This document shows positions 16,656-23,346 of a DNA stretch of 36,994 nucleotides, in pieces. The DNA lies in IMG/VR virus record IMGVR_UViG_3300037041_000297, positions 1 through 36,994 of that record, one strand, 5' to 3'. The DNA comes from a virus. Under the pieces are notes generated by a model. That model saw only the letters and a list, made by a program, of their open reading frames with translations. It was not told where the DNA came from and ran no database searches. Both the position numbers and the translations under genes were made by a program. Each line of letters begins with the position of its first letter. Position 1 is the stretch's first letter.

Positions 16656-17391
16656 TTGGTAATTTCTCCTTGGTTTCTGTCATTGCAACGATTAACTTGT
16701 CATAGCATTCTTTATCATGCAGCTTGATGTACTCATAGATGTTCTGGTTGGACCTGTACAGGGTCTTGCAATCACTCTGAGTCTGAGCCATCTCCAAAGA
16801 GATTAGGGATGCCTCATAAGCTACAGATATCCAGTCAGCCATAGTCCCATCAGGCAGCGGAGTTACAGATATTGCCCACTGACCTGAGCCCTTCATTGCA
16901 ACAGGTTTGATTTCTGCAACACTTTCTTTGATTTCTGCAACACTTTCTTTGATTTCTGCAACGGTTTCTTTGATTACTGCAACACTTTTAATGGGAACAA
17001 CCTTAGCTTTGTTGTCATCATCCTTGCTAACATCTGGCAAGTCTTCACCTGCATAGATGTACAAACCAATACCAAAGCAGGCTATGCACTTAGCCAAGCA
17101 GCGCATCATTGCATCTGATATCTGACGCGAGGATGGGTCTATTACAGAGTTATTCTTGTAGTCCATAACAGGCAGGTGCATACGCACAGTCTTACCAAAG
17201 GCATAGACTAGGCAGTGAACCATTACAGATCCGCCCTTGTAGAAGGTGGGCTCAGGAAACTCCCATACAGCACCAGGATCATTCTGCAGCATTACATCTA
17301 CAGCATGAGTCCATGAGAGGTAGCTTAGGTTGCCCTTCTTCTCAATAAACTCATTTACATTGAGCTCTCTTAACTCTAGGAAAGTCTTCAT
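16648..17391 (-). CDS. Sak3-type single-strand annealing protein (DUF1071)
   Basis: 247 residues. The core at about 20-120 matches the SSAP_Sak/DUF1071 family: NLSYLSWTHAVDVMLQNDPG, VMVHCLVYAFGKTVRM, LPVMDYKN and the final CFGIGLYIYAGEDLP. These proteins anneal complementary single strands during phage recombination, usually with a partner exonuclease. A candidate nuclease (18025-18897) and an SSB-like protein lie in the same operon. Residues 136-164 are a VAEIKES heptad repeat made by a 21-bp tandem DNA repeat, linking the core to an extra C-terminal region (165-247) of unknown role. Confidence 0.8.
   Translation of the reverse strand: MKTFLELRELNVNEFIEKKGNLSYLSWTHAVDVMLQNDPGAVWEFPEPTFYKGGSVMVHCLVYAFGKTVRMHLPVMDYKNNSVIDPSSRQISDAMMRCLAKCIACFGIGLYIYAGEDLPDVSKDDDNKAKVVPIKSVAVIKETVAEIKESVAEIKESVAEIKPVAMKGSGQWAISVTPLPDGTMADWISVAYEASLISLEMAQTQSDCKTLYRSNQNIYEYIKLHDKECYDKLIVAMTETKEKLPNE
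16909..16986. repeat. 21-bp tandem repeat inside the annealing-protein gene
   Basis: About 3.7 copies of GATTTCTGCAACACTTTCTT plus T, starting at 16909, 16930, 16951 and 16972, with a few substitutions in the last two. Each unit encodes seven residues (VAEIKES on the minus strand), so copy-number change would keep the reading frame. Confidence 0.9.
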
Positions 17392-17606
17392 TTGGATACC
17401 TTTCTTGGGCGGCCTGGTTTAGCTAGGGCTTTACTTGCACGTTCAGCATCAGCTACAGCCTTCTCATACATAGAGTCTTCTCTAACCAGATCCATTGCTA
17501 ACTTCTCTTCTAGCTCATCCATAATCCAGGACACTTCTTTCCAAGGGGAGTTCATTAGTATCCGTTGAAGTTGTAGGTTCTGTTCTTGGTTCATCTCAAT
17601 ATTCAT
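17388..17606 (-). CDS. Hypothetical protein with AT-hook-like tail (72 aa)
   Basis: 72 residues, mostly helical and acidic, ending KPGRPRKVSK, where GRPRK resembles an AT-hook that binds the minor groove. A good AAGGAG site lies before the ATG, and the stop overlaps the annealing-protein ATG. DNA binding is possible. Not assigned to a family. Confidence 0.55.
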   Translation of the reverse strand: MNIEMNQEQNLQLQRILMNSPWKEVSWIMDELEEKLAMDLVREDSMYEKAVADAERASKALAKPGRPRKVSK

Positions 17607-17615
17607 GTTATCTCC

Positions 17616-17762
17616 TTATACGCAGGTTGTATTGCAGTTGCCAGATGTGCAGCAGGTGGTGCAAACCGTCAGCTTACCCCCAACAAAGACGCTGTTAGTG
17701 GTGCATGAGGCATACGCCATGCTTGCTATTAGAAGCATATAAACTCCTAGTATGTATTTCAT
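17616..17762 (-). CDS. Secreted Cys-rich micropeptide (48 aa)
   Basis: 48 residues, ATG 17762 overlapping the preceding stop as ATGA, ending TAA just before the next gene's AAGGAG site. It starts with a clear signal peptide (MKYILGVYMLLIASMAYA), with likely cleavage after AYA. The mature part is about 30 residues with six Cys (20, 34, 37, 38, 43, 47), rich in Thr, with VCTTCCTSGNC in the middle. It is probably a disulfide-bonded periplasmic peptide. I recall similar peptides in other aquatic phages with no known role. Confidence 0.65.
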   Translation of the reverse strand: MKYILGVYMLLIASMAYASCTTNSVFVGGKLTVCTTCCTSGNCNTTCV

Positions 17763-18028
17763 GATTTCTCCTTTGCTAACTCTTCAGCTATTAGATCGTG
17801 GCAATGTGCTATTACTTCACCCTTATTAATATCCGCCCAATTACTTCTTTTTTCTGCCGCCTGCATATACTTCACAATATATTCTTCCTTGCTGAAGTAG
17901 ATGTTCTCACCATATGTTCCAATCTTATTTAAGAACTTCTGCTCATCTGCTGTTGTATGGCTCTTGATTGCTTGCCTTACAATCATTACTGGTTTCTGCT
18001 TGGTAGGGTTTGCCGGTAGTAATTTCAT
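17759..18028 (-). CDS. Hypothetical protein (89 aa)
   Basis: 89 residues, basic N-terminus (MKLLPANPTKQKPVMIVRQA) then helical. It contains EEYIVKYMQAAEKRSNWADI and ends AEELAKEKS. ATGA-type overlaps occur on both sides, with the nuclease gene upstream and the Cys-rich peptide downstream. No family recognised. Confidence 0.55.
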   Translation of the reverse strand: MKLLPANPTKQKPVMIVRQAIKSHTTADEQKFLNKIGTYGENIYFSKEEYIVKYMQAAEKRSNWADINKGEVIAHCHDLIAEELAKEKS

Positions 18029-18897
18029 TTGCTCTCCTTGTATTGTTTAAATTGATCACAGAATGTTGAGACTGGGCAGTACTTCTCACACCTAGTCCTC
18101 TCTCCTTCTCTTACTTCTATTTCAAACGCATCACCTAAGTCCTCCAGCAGACCATAGGCTTCCTGCTTATCACCATAAAGATGCTTGGCCCTAGCTGCAC
18201 CCTTCTTCTTTATGGCATATACAGTCTGCTTCTCCCACATCTCAGCAGACGTACACTCTGGATACTTTGCCCCTGTACCGGCAGCAAAGAACCCATCATT
18301 GTGGTGCTCAAGACGTTCCTTGACGTACTGCTCCCTCTTCTCAAAGGGCCACAACTCTATATCTAAGACAGCTACAGGAGACTGTGGGTATCCCTCCTTC
18401 CTATCTACTTCCCTAGCCTGCCAGTCCCTAACTATGGCTACAATCTGTAGCTTCTTTACTGGCATACCCTTGCAACGCTCAACTAGCCATGCGTACATGT
18501 TCAGCTGACTAACCCACTCCTCCTTCTCTGCCATGACAGACCAAGCACCAGTTACCTTATAGTCAGAGACTATGATTCCATCCGGCTCAATCTCTTGCAG
18601 ATCTATAGCACCTGAGATCTTCCAATCATTCAGCTCTGTGTGTAGGCGCTCCTCTACTACATGGTTATCACCCTTGCCATGCTCTAGGATGTTATGTATA
18701 GCCGTTCCAAACAGGCTCCAGATCATCTCAGATACATCAGATGTTATGTCTGAGCCATACTTAGCGCGTAGCTGCACCAGCTGGGTGGGGGAGAGTAGTT
18801 CAGTAACGCTTATCTGTGAGTCACCCCTGCTATACTGTGGGCGGCGTATTACATTTACAAATGTTTCAGGTAGATTAAACTTGTTAGTTAGTTTCAT
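18025..18897 (-). CDS. Cas4/RecB-like PD-(D/E)XK exonuclease
   Basis: 290 residues. The RecB-nuclease motifs are in order: H68 (GTAIHNILEHG), D99 in SGAIDL, D112-Y-K114 in IVSDYKVTG, and QLNMYAWL (131-138). A C-terminal cysteine set, C270, C274 and C280 (RCEKYCPVSTFC), could bind an Fe-S cluster as in Cas4/AddB; the fourth ligand might be C141 or C215, because no N-terminal Cys is present. It is the first gene after a strong promoter and starts with GGAGGAA before ATG. With the Sak3-type protein it likely forms the phage recombination pair. There is no CRISPR array or other cas gene in the window. Confidence 0.8.
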   Translation of the reverse strand: MKLTNKFNLPETFVNVIRRPQYSRGDSQISVTELLSPTQLVQLRAKYGSDITSDVSEMIWSLFGTAIHNILEHGKGDNHVVEERLHTELNDWKISGAIDLQEIEPDGIIVSDYKVTGAWSVMAEKEEWVSQLNMYAWLVERCKGMPVKKLQIVAIVRDWQAREVDRKEGYPQSPVAVLDIELWPFEKREQYVKERLEHHNDGFFAAGTGAKYPECTSAEMWEKQTVYAIKKKGAARAKHLYGDKQEAYGLLEDLGDAFEIEVREGERTRCEKYCPVSTFCDQFKQYKESK

Positions 18898-18916
18898 ATT
18901 TCCTCCAGGAGATACA

Positions 18917-18946
18917 AGTGTAGTCTAAGGAATATCTACATGTCAA
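18917..18946 (-). promoter_or_regulatory. Sigma-70-type promoter for the 11-19 kb minus operon
   Basis: Read on the minus strand, a perfect TTGACA (18946-18941) is followed after 18 bases by TACACT (18922-18917, 4 of 6 to TATAAT). The nuclease ATG is 20 bases further, preceded by GGAGGAA. The short leader suggests direct host-polymerase transcription early in infection. Confidence 0.65.
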
Positions 18947-18980
18947 GTATTATTATCCCAGGGGATTCAACTATTGTCTT

Positions 18981-19271
18981 ATGAGTAAATATGCCAGAAG
19001 AGTGGATGACAACCAGAATGAGGTAGTAGCAGCTTTAAGGGCGTGTGGCGCTACTGTCAGGATCATTAACCAAGGTGGTGGTATCCCTGACCTGTTGGTT
19101 GGTTATAGAAAGCACACTATCTTGATTGAGGTTAAGGATGGGGCCAAGGTGCCCAGCGCACAGAAGCTAACTGAGGCAGAGCAAGAATTCTTTGATACAT
19201 GGCGTGGTGGTACAGTAGTTATTATTAATAGTGTTGATAAAGCTTTAGCCCTACTAAAGACTTTGTTATAG
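18981..19271 (+). CDS. VRR-NUC-like PD-(D/E)XK nuclease
   Basis: 96 residues, the size of stand-alone phage VRR-NUC domains. GIPDLLVGYR gives D37, and TILIEVKDG gives E50 and K52, the PD-(D/E)XK catalytic set; Q61 and the helix after it also fit. Proteins like this act as structure-specific or resolvase-like nucleases. The gene is divergent from the minus operon and has no strong ribosome site (ATTGTCTT before ATG), so a nearly leaderless message is possible. Confidence 0.75.
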   Translation: MSKYARRVDDNQNEVVAALRACGATVRIINQGGGIPDLLVGYRKHTILIEVKDGAKVPSAQKLTEAEQEFFDTWRGGTVVIINSVDKALALLKTLL

Positions 19272-19280
19272 AATATATAT

Positions 19281-19931
19281 ATGAAGATTATATCCCCCAG
19301 CAATACACTTGCCTATGTTGGTTTAACGCATGGAAGCAAGGAGGAAATACCGGCCAAGATTAAACAGATAGCCAGTAAGCATGGCGCTTGGTATGAAGGT
19401 GATGGGGGTGATAAGCTCCCAGGCATTGAGTATCGTGGCTCATGGGATGAGCTAGCCAGCAAAGAGGTTAAGGGCTATCCCAAGGAATTCCTGTATACAT
19501 TGTTCACCAATAGTAATGAGAATGACCAGAAGCATATCCTTACAAGCCCTGACAAGACTATATTTGATAGTGCCTTAGGCGCACAAGGCAAGTGGGGATA
19601 TTTCAAGGGCAGGAAGTTTGACGCTAATACTTTAAAGGAATTTCTGAAGTCTGCCGGAATGCTGGAGGATAGTGGCAGGCCAGCTACAAAGCAGAATGTA
19701 GAGAAGTTTATAGATAAGGGAGAGGCTCTAATGTGGCCCAAGAACTGGGAAGAGTACCCTAACCCAGCTGGAAAGTTAGCCCAGCTAGCTAATGGCTATA
19801 GGGATAAGTGGCTTAGATCCAGAACAGATGGCGTTTACTTTGTTGGTTCTGATCACATAAAGTCTCTTGGCAAGAGTGCAGAGATTAAGATGCCAGAGGA
19901 ATATTCTAAAGGAAGCTGGAAGCTGATTTAG
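19281..19931 (+). CDS. Conserved hypothetical protein downstream of VRR-NUC
   Basis: 216 residues of mixed composition, soluble, with no signal peptide or membrane segment. Visible stretches are AYVGLTHGSKEEIPAKIKQI, GAQGKWGYFKGRKFDANTLK and GYRDKWLRSRTDGVYFVGSD. The start is ten bases after the nuclease stop in an AT-rich run (ATATATATG) without a ribosome site. Sharing a transcript with the nuclease suggests a DNA-related role, but I do not recognise the family. Confidence 0.6.
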   Translation: MKIISPSNTLAYVGLTHGSKEEIPAKIKQIASKHGAWYEGDGGDKLPGIEYRGSWDELASKEVKGYPKEFLYTLFTNSNENDQKHILTSPDKTIFDSALGAQGKWGYFKGRKFDANTLKEFLKSAGMLEDSGRPATKQNVEKFIDKGEALMWPKNWEEYPNPAGKLAQLANGYRDKWLRSRTDGVYFVGSDHIKSLGKSAEIKMPEEYSKGSWKLI

Positions 19932-19938
19932 ATCATGT

Positions 19939-19944
19939 TATAAT
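19939..19944 (+). promoter_or_regulatory. Candidate -10 element upstream of a possible small RNA
   Basis: A perfect TATAAT in GTTATAATCTC just after the preceding stop codon. The -35 at 17 bases (CTGGAA, 19916-19921) is weak, 3 of 6. Transcription would start near 19951, immediately at the first hairpin. Confidence 0.45.
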
Positions 19945-19950
19945 CTCACC

Positions 19951-20015
19951 TCTTCTTGGTAGAAGAGCCTGCAGTACAGAGAGCCGCGCCCTCCAGCTAC
20001 CGGCTCTCTTTTTTT
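19951..20015 (+). ncRNA. Putative phage small RNA ending in an intrinsic terminator
   Basis: A consensus -10 box is followed about 6 bases later by a perfect 7-bp hairpin (CTCTTCT-TGGT-AGAAGAG, 19950-19967), a 10-base single-stranded linker, then a strong terminator. There is no reading frame between promoter and terminator. The predicted transcript is about 65 bases, with the classic 5' hairpin/linker/terminator design of regulatory small RNAs. The alternative is that the first hairpin merely belongs to the 3' end of the upstream mRNA. Inferred from sequence only. Confidence 0.4.
19978..20015 (+). terminator. Rho-independent terminator
   Basis: A 9-bp perfect stem AGAGAGCCG / CGGCTCTCT (19978-19986 and 20001-20009) with a 14-base loop, followed by seven T (20009-20015). 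It ends transcription from the VRR-NUC pair and any small RNA, and isolates the noncoding region to the right. Confidence 0.85.
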
Positions 20016-20077
20016 GTCCCCATTTTCCCCAGCGGTGGGAAAGTGGGATTCCCAGTGTTTCCCAGATTCCCATGACA

Positions 20078-20112
20078 TGTCACGATAGGCGCTGACTTGT
20101 CACGCTGGGCGC
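20078..20112. repeat. Two 15-bp direct repeats, 20-bp spacing
   Basis: TGTCACGATAGGCGC (20078-20092) and TGTCACGCTGGGCGC (20098-20112) share 13 of 15 bases. Their starts are 20 bases apart, close to two helical turns, so a dimeric protein could bind both on one face. Confidence 0.75.
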
Positions 20113-20122
20113 AAGACGTACC

Positions 20123-20153
20123 TTAACTTAACAATGCGGCTTGTTTAAGTTAA
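20123..20153. repeat. AT-rich inverted repeat
   Basis: TTAACTTAACAA (20123-20134) and TTGTTTAAGTTAA (20141-20153) are complementary except for one extra base, around a TGCGGC centre. The surrounding DNA to about 20165 is AT-rich, a possible unwinding element. Confidence 0.7.
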
Positions 20154-20164
20154 CAATTATTACC

Positions 20165-20252
20165 TTAGAGATAACAAACCAACAGAACCCATATAGATAC
20201 TGGCCTCTATCACTATAATTAGAGATAACAGTTCTGCCAGTTAGAGATGTTA
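20165..20252. repeat. Three TTAGAGAT direct repeats
   Basis: TTAGAGATAACA occurs at 20165-20176 and 20219-20230, and the related TTAGAGATGTTA at 20241-20252. Their starts are 54 and 22 bases apart (multiples near 11), suggesting protein binding sites. Confidence 0.6.
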
Positions 20253-20268
20253 TGGCACAAAACTTACC

Positions 20269-20315
20269 TTGTTCCACGCTTGTGCCACTTGTTCCATTTG
20301 TTCCACTTGACAATC
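20269..20315. repeat. Iteron-like tandem 9-mers (TTGTTCCAC)
   Basis: Units start at 20269 (TTGTTCCAC), 20280 (TTGTGCCAC), 20289 (TTGTTCCAT), 20298 (TTGTTCCAC) and 20307 (TTGACAATC, degenerate). Spacing is 11, 9, 9 and 9 bases. The same TTGTTCC core recurs at 30257 and 30268 before the packaging genes. Confidence 0.7.
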
Positions 20316-20365
20316 CAGTACAGTCCAGATATTCTGCGCTTGTCAGAGTTGGCACTCTGGTTCAT

Positions 20366-20428
20366 CACCCGATTAAACCCCAGTCTATTTAGGTGGGGCA
20401 TGTGTGGTCTAGTTCCATTCTAATCGGG
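20366..20428. repeat. 10-bp inverted repeat around a 43-bp centre
   Basis: CACCCGATTA (20366-20375) and TAATCGGGTG (20419-20428) are perfect reverse complements. The centre contains AGGTGGGGCATG. It could be an extruded stem or a pair of operator half sites. Confidence 0.65.
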
Positions 20429-20673
20429 TGGTGTTAACTAGGTTGCCCATGCCAAGGGCCATGCCCCTCCTAAGTCTTCTGGGGTTTTTCTTTGGGCGCT
20501 CTGTCCGTGCTGACCACGTTAGTTAATGGGCCTGAATGGGCTGCTGTCAAGAATACACAGGCATAGGTACACCCCCTTTAATGCCGCGTAGCCTGTCAGA
20601 GAGGGACTACACAAAATGCAGGGTCCAGTGGTGAGACAAGCCCAGCATTGATGAATCTCTGCCTTAGGGAATA

Positions 20674-20739
20674 CTAGGATACCTCAGTTGGTATCTGGGT
20701 AAGTGCTAGCCCACAGCTATCACCCTTGGGGACCTATAG
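20674..20739. other. Compact multi-hairpin element
   Basis: Three short stems lie side by side: GATACC/GGTATC with loop TCAGTT (20678-20695), TGGGT/GCCCA with an 8-base loop (20696-20713), and CCC/GGG within CTAT...ATAG (about 20717-20739). The outer TAGG and CCTA could close a cloverleaf-like fold. It does not satisfy tRNA geometry. Seen as base pairing only. Confidence 0.35.
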
Positions 20740-20779
20740 AATAAATTAACAATAGATGGTATAGCAGAGAATATAAGTA

Positions 20780-20808
20780 TTGACAGCTACCTGGAATAGG
20801 AATAAGGT
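20780..20808 (+). promoter_or_regulatory. Promoter for the replication operon
   Basis: A perfect -35 TTGACA (20780-20785) is followed after 17 bases by TAAGGT (20803-20808, 3 of 6). A strong ribosome site AAAGGAGGA follows, and the first ATG is at 20829. Confidence 0.5.
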
Positions 20809-20828
20809 ATGGTTTTAAAGGAGGATAT

Positions 20829-20987
20829 ATGACTAGAAACTTTTGTGGTACTACGTTAGAAGAGGCAACAGCAACAGCGGAGAAGTACATAAAGGATTGG
20901 ATGCAGCACCAGCAGGCAGTGATAGAAGGGCATTTTAAGAAGAATGATATTTACTTTGTAACAGTAAGCTACACCTCACTTGACTAG
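20829..20987 (+). CDS. Small hypothetical protein heading the replication operon (52 aa)
   Basis: 52 residues beginning MTRNFCGTTLEEATATAEKY and ending in a strand-like IYFVTVSYTSLD. The best ribosome site in the neighbourhood (AAAGGAGGATAT) precedes the ATG, and the promoter lies just before it. The ParB-like gene starts nine bases after its stop. No family is recognised; it may simply be an early expressed regulator. Confidence 0.6.
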   Translation: MTRNFCGTTLEEATATAEKYIKDWMQHQQAVIEGHFKKNDIYFVTVSYTSLD

Positions 20988-20995
20988 GAGACACC

Positions 20996-21781
20996 ATGCA
21001 CATAGGCCTAAACACAATACGCATTGACTGCAACACGCAATCCAGAGAATCCATCAGCCCAGACGTTGTAGACCAGTACGCTGAGGATATGCAGGGAGGC
21101 AACATCTTCCCATCAGTCATAGTCTATTATGATGGCACGTTCTACTACCTAGTGGATGGGCACCACAGATACCACGCTGCCATGAAGATAGGTGCGCCTA
21201 GTCTGGAGTGTACGGTTGTTGATGGTACGCTGCGTGAGGCCGTCCTGTTTTCAATGACTGTTAACAGTAAGCATGGTCTTCCCAGAAGCCGCGCAGATAA
21301 GCGGTATTGCATTCTCCGTATGCTGGATGATATTGAGTATGGGGAATACAGTGATAACCACATAGCCAAGCTGTGCCATGTTGGGAATATGCTGGTCGCT
21401 GCAATTCGCGCAGAGCTTGGAAGGGCGGGGCCAGCTGTAAGAAAGTATGTTAGAGATGGAAAAGAAGTTTTGCAGAAAGTCAGGGAGAAGAAGGTTGTTG
21501 CCCCTGTTGAGGATAAAGAGACAGAGATGGAACTTCTAAGGGCTTCAGTTGTGGACCTGATGGATGACAATGCTTTGCTCAAGGATAAGATTTCTATTGG
21601 CTTGTCTGGCAGCTCTGATGAAGAGAAGGTTGCTGTAACAGAGACAATTAAAAGCCTAAGAGATGAGATTGTATTGCTCAATGTAACCATTAAGGCAATT
21701 ACTAAATCACGCGATGCATACCAGACAGAAAATGCAGAGTTGATGAAGCAAATTGCAAGAATGAAAAAAGCCAACCCTTGA
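20996..21781 (+). CDS. ParB-like protein with HTH and coiled coil
   Basis: 261 residues. The N-terminal ParB/sulfiredoxin-type domain has the signature LVDGHHRYHAAMKIG (D54-G-H-H-R58). Residues about 95-145 (SRADKRYCILRMLDD, SDNHIAKLCHVGNMLVAAIR) look like a helix-turn-helix DNA-binding segment. The rest is a coiled coil (170-258) likely to dimerise. Classical ParB proteins bind DNA sites and hydrolyse CTP; here the gene sits next to the repeat-rich region, so binding those repeats, as an initiator or regulator, is an attractive inference. No ParA partner is present. Confidence 0.7.
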   Translation: MHIGLNTIRIDCNTQSRESISPDVVDQYAEDMQGGNIFPSVIVYYDGTFYYLVDGHHRYHAAMKIGAPSLECTVVDGTLREAVLFSMTVNSKHGLPRSRADKRYCILRMLDDIEYGEYSDNHIAKLCHVGNMLVAAIRAELGRAGPAVRKYVRDGKEVLQKVREKKVVAPVEDKETEMELLRASVVDLMDDNALLKDKISIGLSGSSDEEKVAVTETIKSLRDEIVLLNVTIKAITKSRDAYQTENAELMKQIARMKKANP

Positions 21782-21803
21782 TTCTATTGGGTTATTTACT
21801 ATC

Positions 21804-21823
21804 ATCTTGCTGCTAAGCAAGGT
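21804..21823. repeat. Perfect-stem hairpin repeat, copy 1 (before the helicase gene)
   Basis: ATCTTGCT-GCTA-AGCAAGGT folds into an 8-bp stem (one T-G pair) with a 4-base loop, three bases before the GGAGAA ribosome site of the helicase. 19 of 20 bases match 31096-31115. Confidence 0.75.
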
Positions 21824-21837
21824 AGCAGGAGAACAGC

Positions 21838-23346
21838 GTGGCAGAATTAAGTTTATATGATTACCAGAATGAGGCTATTGAGGAGCTGAGGAAGGGCTTT
21901 GCTAATGGTAAGAGGGCGCAGGTCTTAGTCTCCCCTACTGGGTCAGGCAAGACTGAAATGGCAATTGCTTTGATGGCTGCTACTGCTGCCAAGGGTAACA
22001 AGACTGCCATGCTGCTAGATCGCATAGTGTTATGTAACCAGACCAGTGCGCGGCTTGATAGATATGGGCTAGATCATGGCGTATATCAGGCAGATCACTG
22101 GCGGAATAGACCTTATGAAAAGATACAGGTATGTTCTGCTCAGACTATGGAGGCGCTGGGGGTTATGCCTGATGTGACCCTGCTGATTATTGATGAGTGC
22201 CACACAATAAGAACTAAGACTGCCGCCTACATTAAGTCCAACCTCAAGTTAAAGGTAATAGGTTTGACAGCCACGCCATTCACTAAGGGCATGGGTAAAA
22301 TCTATGACAACGTGGTCAGCACTGTAACCACCAAGCAATTGGTAGCCAGGGAAGTGCTTGTCCCTCTCAGAGTATTCATAGCCAAAGAGATAGATATGGA
22401 GGGGGCTAAGAAGTCTGGGGGGGAATGGACTAACAGTGAGGCCACAGCGCGGGGCAAGAAAATCACAGGTGATGTGGTAGCTGAGTGGATCAAGGTAACT
22501 CACAAGATATTTGGCAGGCCAAGGAAGACGCTGGTGTTTTGTTCTGGCACTGAGCATGGAGTGGATCTGGCGCGTAAGTTCCAAGAGCAGGGTTATAACT
22601 TTATAGCTACGTCACACAAAGACCCAGATGAGTGGCGTAAAGAAATCCTGCGGGAGTTCGCTGAACCTGACTCCAAGATACATGGCCTGATAGCAACTGA
22701 CCTGTATACAAAAGGCCTAGACATCCCTGATGTGATGATAGGCGTGAGTGCGCGTCCATTTTCTAAGTCATTCAGCAGCCACGTTCAGCAGATGGGGCGT
22801 ATTACTAGGGGGAATCCTGGAAGTGATAAATCTTTTGCAGTCTGGCTAGATCATAGCGGCAACTATCTCAGGTTCAAGGATGACTGGGATGAGGTGTACC
22901 ACAATGGCGTGGATGAGTTGGATGATGGCAAGGAGAAGACCAAGACAGAGCCTACAGAGTTTGAGAAGGAGGCAGCTAAGTGTCCTAAGTGCCATGCTCT
23001 ATGGGCCAAGGGGTCTGATGCCTGTTACAACTGCGGATTTGTTAGGGAAAAGCAGAACACAGTTTACTCAGTGAATGGCATATTAACTGAGCTACAGGCA
23101 CCCGTTATTGTGAAGTGTGACTGGGATAAGCAGGAGTTCTGGTCAGCTATGGTGTGGAATATGCAGCACAAGGGTTGGAAGCAGGGCAGGGCAGCTAAGC
23201 TATTCAAGGATAGGTTTAGTGAGTATCAGGCCCCAGACTTAAAGAATATACCTGTTAAACCTAGTGCGCGTATTGATCTGTTTGCGAAAAACAATTTAAT
23301 TGCGTGGCAGATTAAGCAGAAGTATTTGCGTGGGCATGGCAGATGA
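21838..23346 (+). CDS. SF2 DNA helicase (DEAD/DEAH-type) with C-terminal zinc ribbon
   Basis: 502 residues from GTG 21838 with GGAGAA upstream. Motifs: Q-like YDYQNEAI (7-14), Walker A PTGSGKT (33-39), Walker B DECH (119-122), motif III LTATP (143-147), motif VI QQMGRITRG (317-325). After the helicase core, C382, C385, C396 and C399 (CPKC ... CYNC) form a zinc ribbon, and residues about 405-500 are an extra domain. This layout occurs in phage replicative or origin-opening helicases. The stop overlaps the primase ATG, so helicase and primase are probably made together. Confidence 0.85.
   Translation: MAELSLYDYQNEAIEELRKGFANGKRAQVLVSPTGSGKTEMAIALMAATAAKGNKTAMLLDRIVLCNQTSARLDRYGLDHGVYQADHWRNRPYEKIQVCSAQTMEALGVMPDVTLLIIDECHTIRTKTAAYIKSNLKLKVIGLTATPFTKGMGKIYDNVVSTVTTKQLVAREVLVPLRVFIAKEIDMEGAKKSGGEWTNSEATARGKKITGDVVAEWIKVTHKIFGRPRKTLVFCSGTEHGVDLARKFQEQGYNFIATSHKDPDEWRKEILREFAEPDSKIHGLIATDLYTKGLDIPDVMIGVSARPFSKSFSSHVQQMGRITRGNPGSDKSFAVWLDHSGNYLRFKDDWDEVYHNGVDELDDGKEKTKTEPTEFEKEAAKCPKCHALWAKGSDACYNCGFVREKQNTVYSVNGILTELQAPVIVKCDWDKQEFWSAMVWNMQHKGWKQGRAAKLFKDRFSEYQAPDLKNIPVKPSARIDLFAKNNLIAWQIKQKYLRGHGR

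Larger units (their letters stand above)
20017..20828. other. Repeat-rich noncoding region, candidate origin/control region
   Basis: About 800 bases with no convincing gene between a terminator and the promoter of the replication genes. It holds in order: a G/C-run hairpin (20036-20064, TGGGAAA / TTTCCCA arms), two 15-mers TGTCACG(A/C)T(A/G)GGCGC spaced 20 bases, an AT-rich inverted repeat at 20123-20153, three TTAGAGAT elements, five tandem TTGTTCCA-like 9-mers, a hairpin CAGAGT/ACTCTG (20344-20359), long inverted repeats CACCCGATTA, and a multi-stem element at 20674-20739. The ParB-like, helicase and primase genes directly follow. Iteron-like repeats plus AT-rich DNA next to replication genes fit an origin; operators for regulators are the alternative. 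Confidence 0.5.

Noticed and set aside
18025-18897. Cas4 as part of a CRISPR system
   Set aside because: No spacer-repeat array and no other cas gene is visible; the neighbours are phage recombination genes.
18981-19271. Integrase or lysogeny genes in the early region
   Set aside because: None found: the small nuclease is of the VRR type, and the regulators are stand-alone DNA-binding proteins without an integrase or attachment site.
20128-20355. Minus-strand open frame of 75 codons in the control region
   Set aside because: Its low-complexity part (SSGTNGTSGTS) is only the translation of the TTGTTCCA repeats; it begins at GTG without a ribosome site and crosses several inverted repeats.
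20674-20739. tRNA-like segment with a CTCAGTTGGTA stretch
   Set aside because: The D-arm-like text is tempting, but there is no 7-bp acceptor, no proper anticodon arm and no T-arm; kept only as a structured element.
21145-21774. Long minus-strand open frame of 209 codons opposite the ParB-like gene
   Set aside because: Antisense shadow: the plus frame has clear ParB motifs, and the antisense translation is Ser/Leu-rich without motifs or a coupled neighbour.
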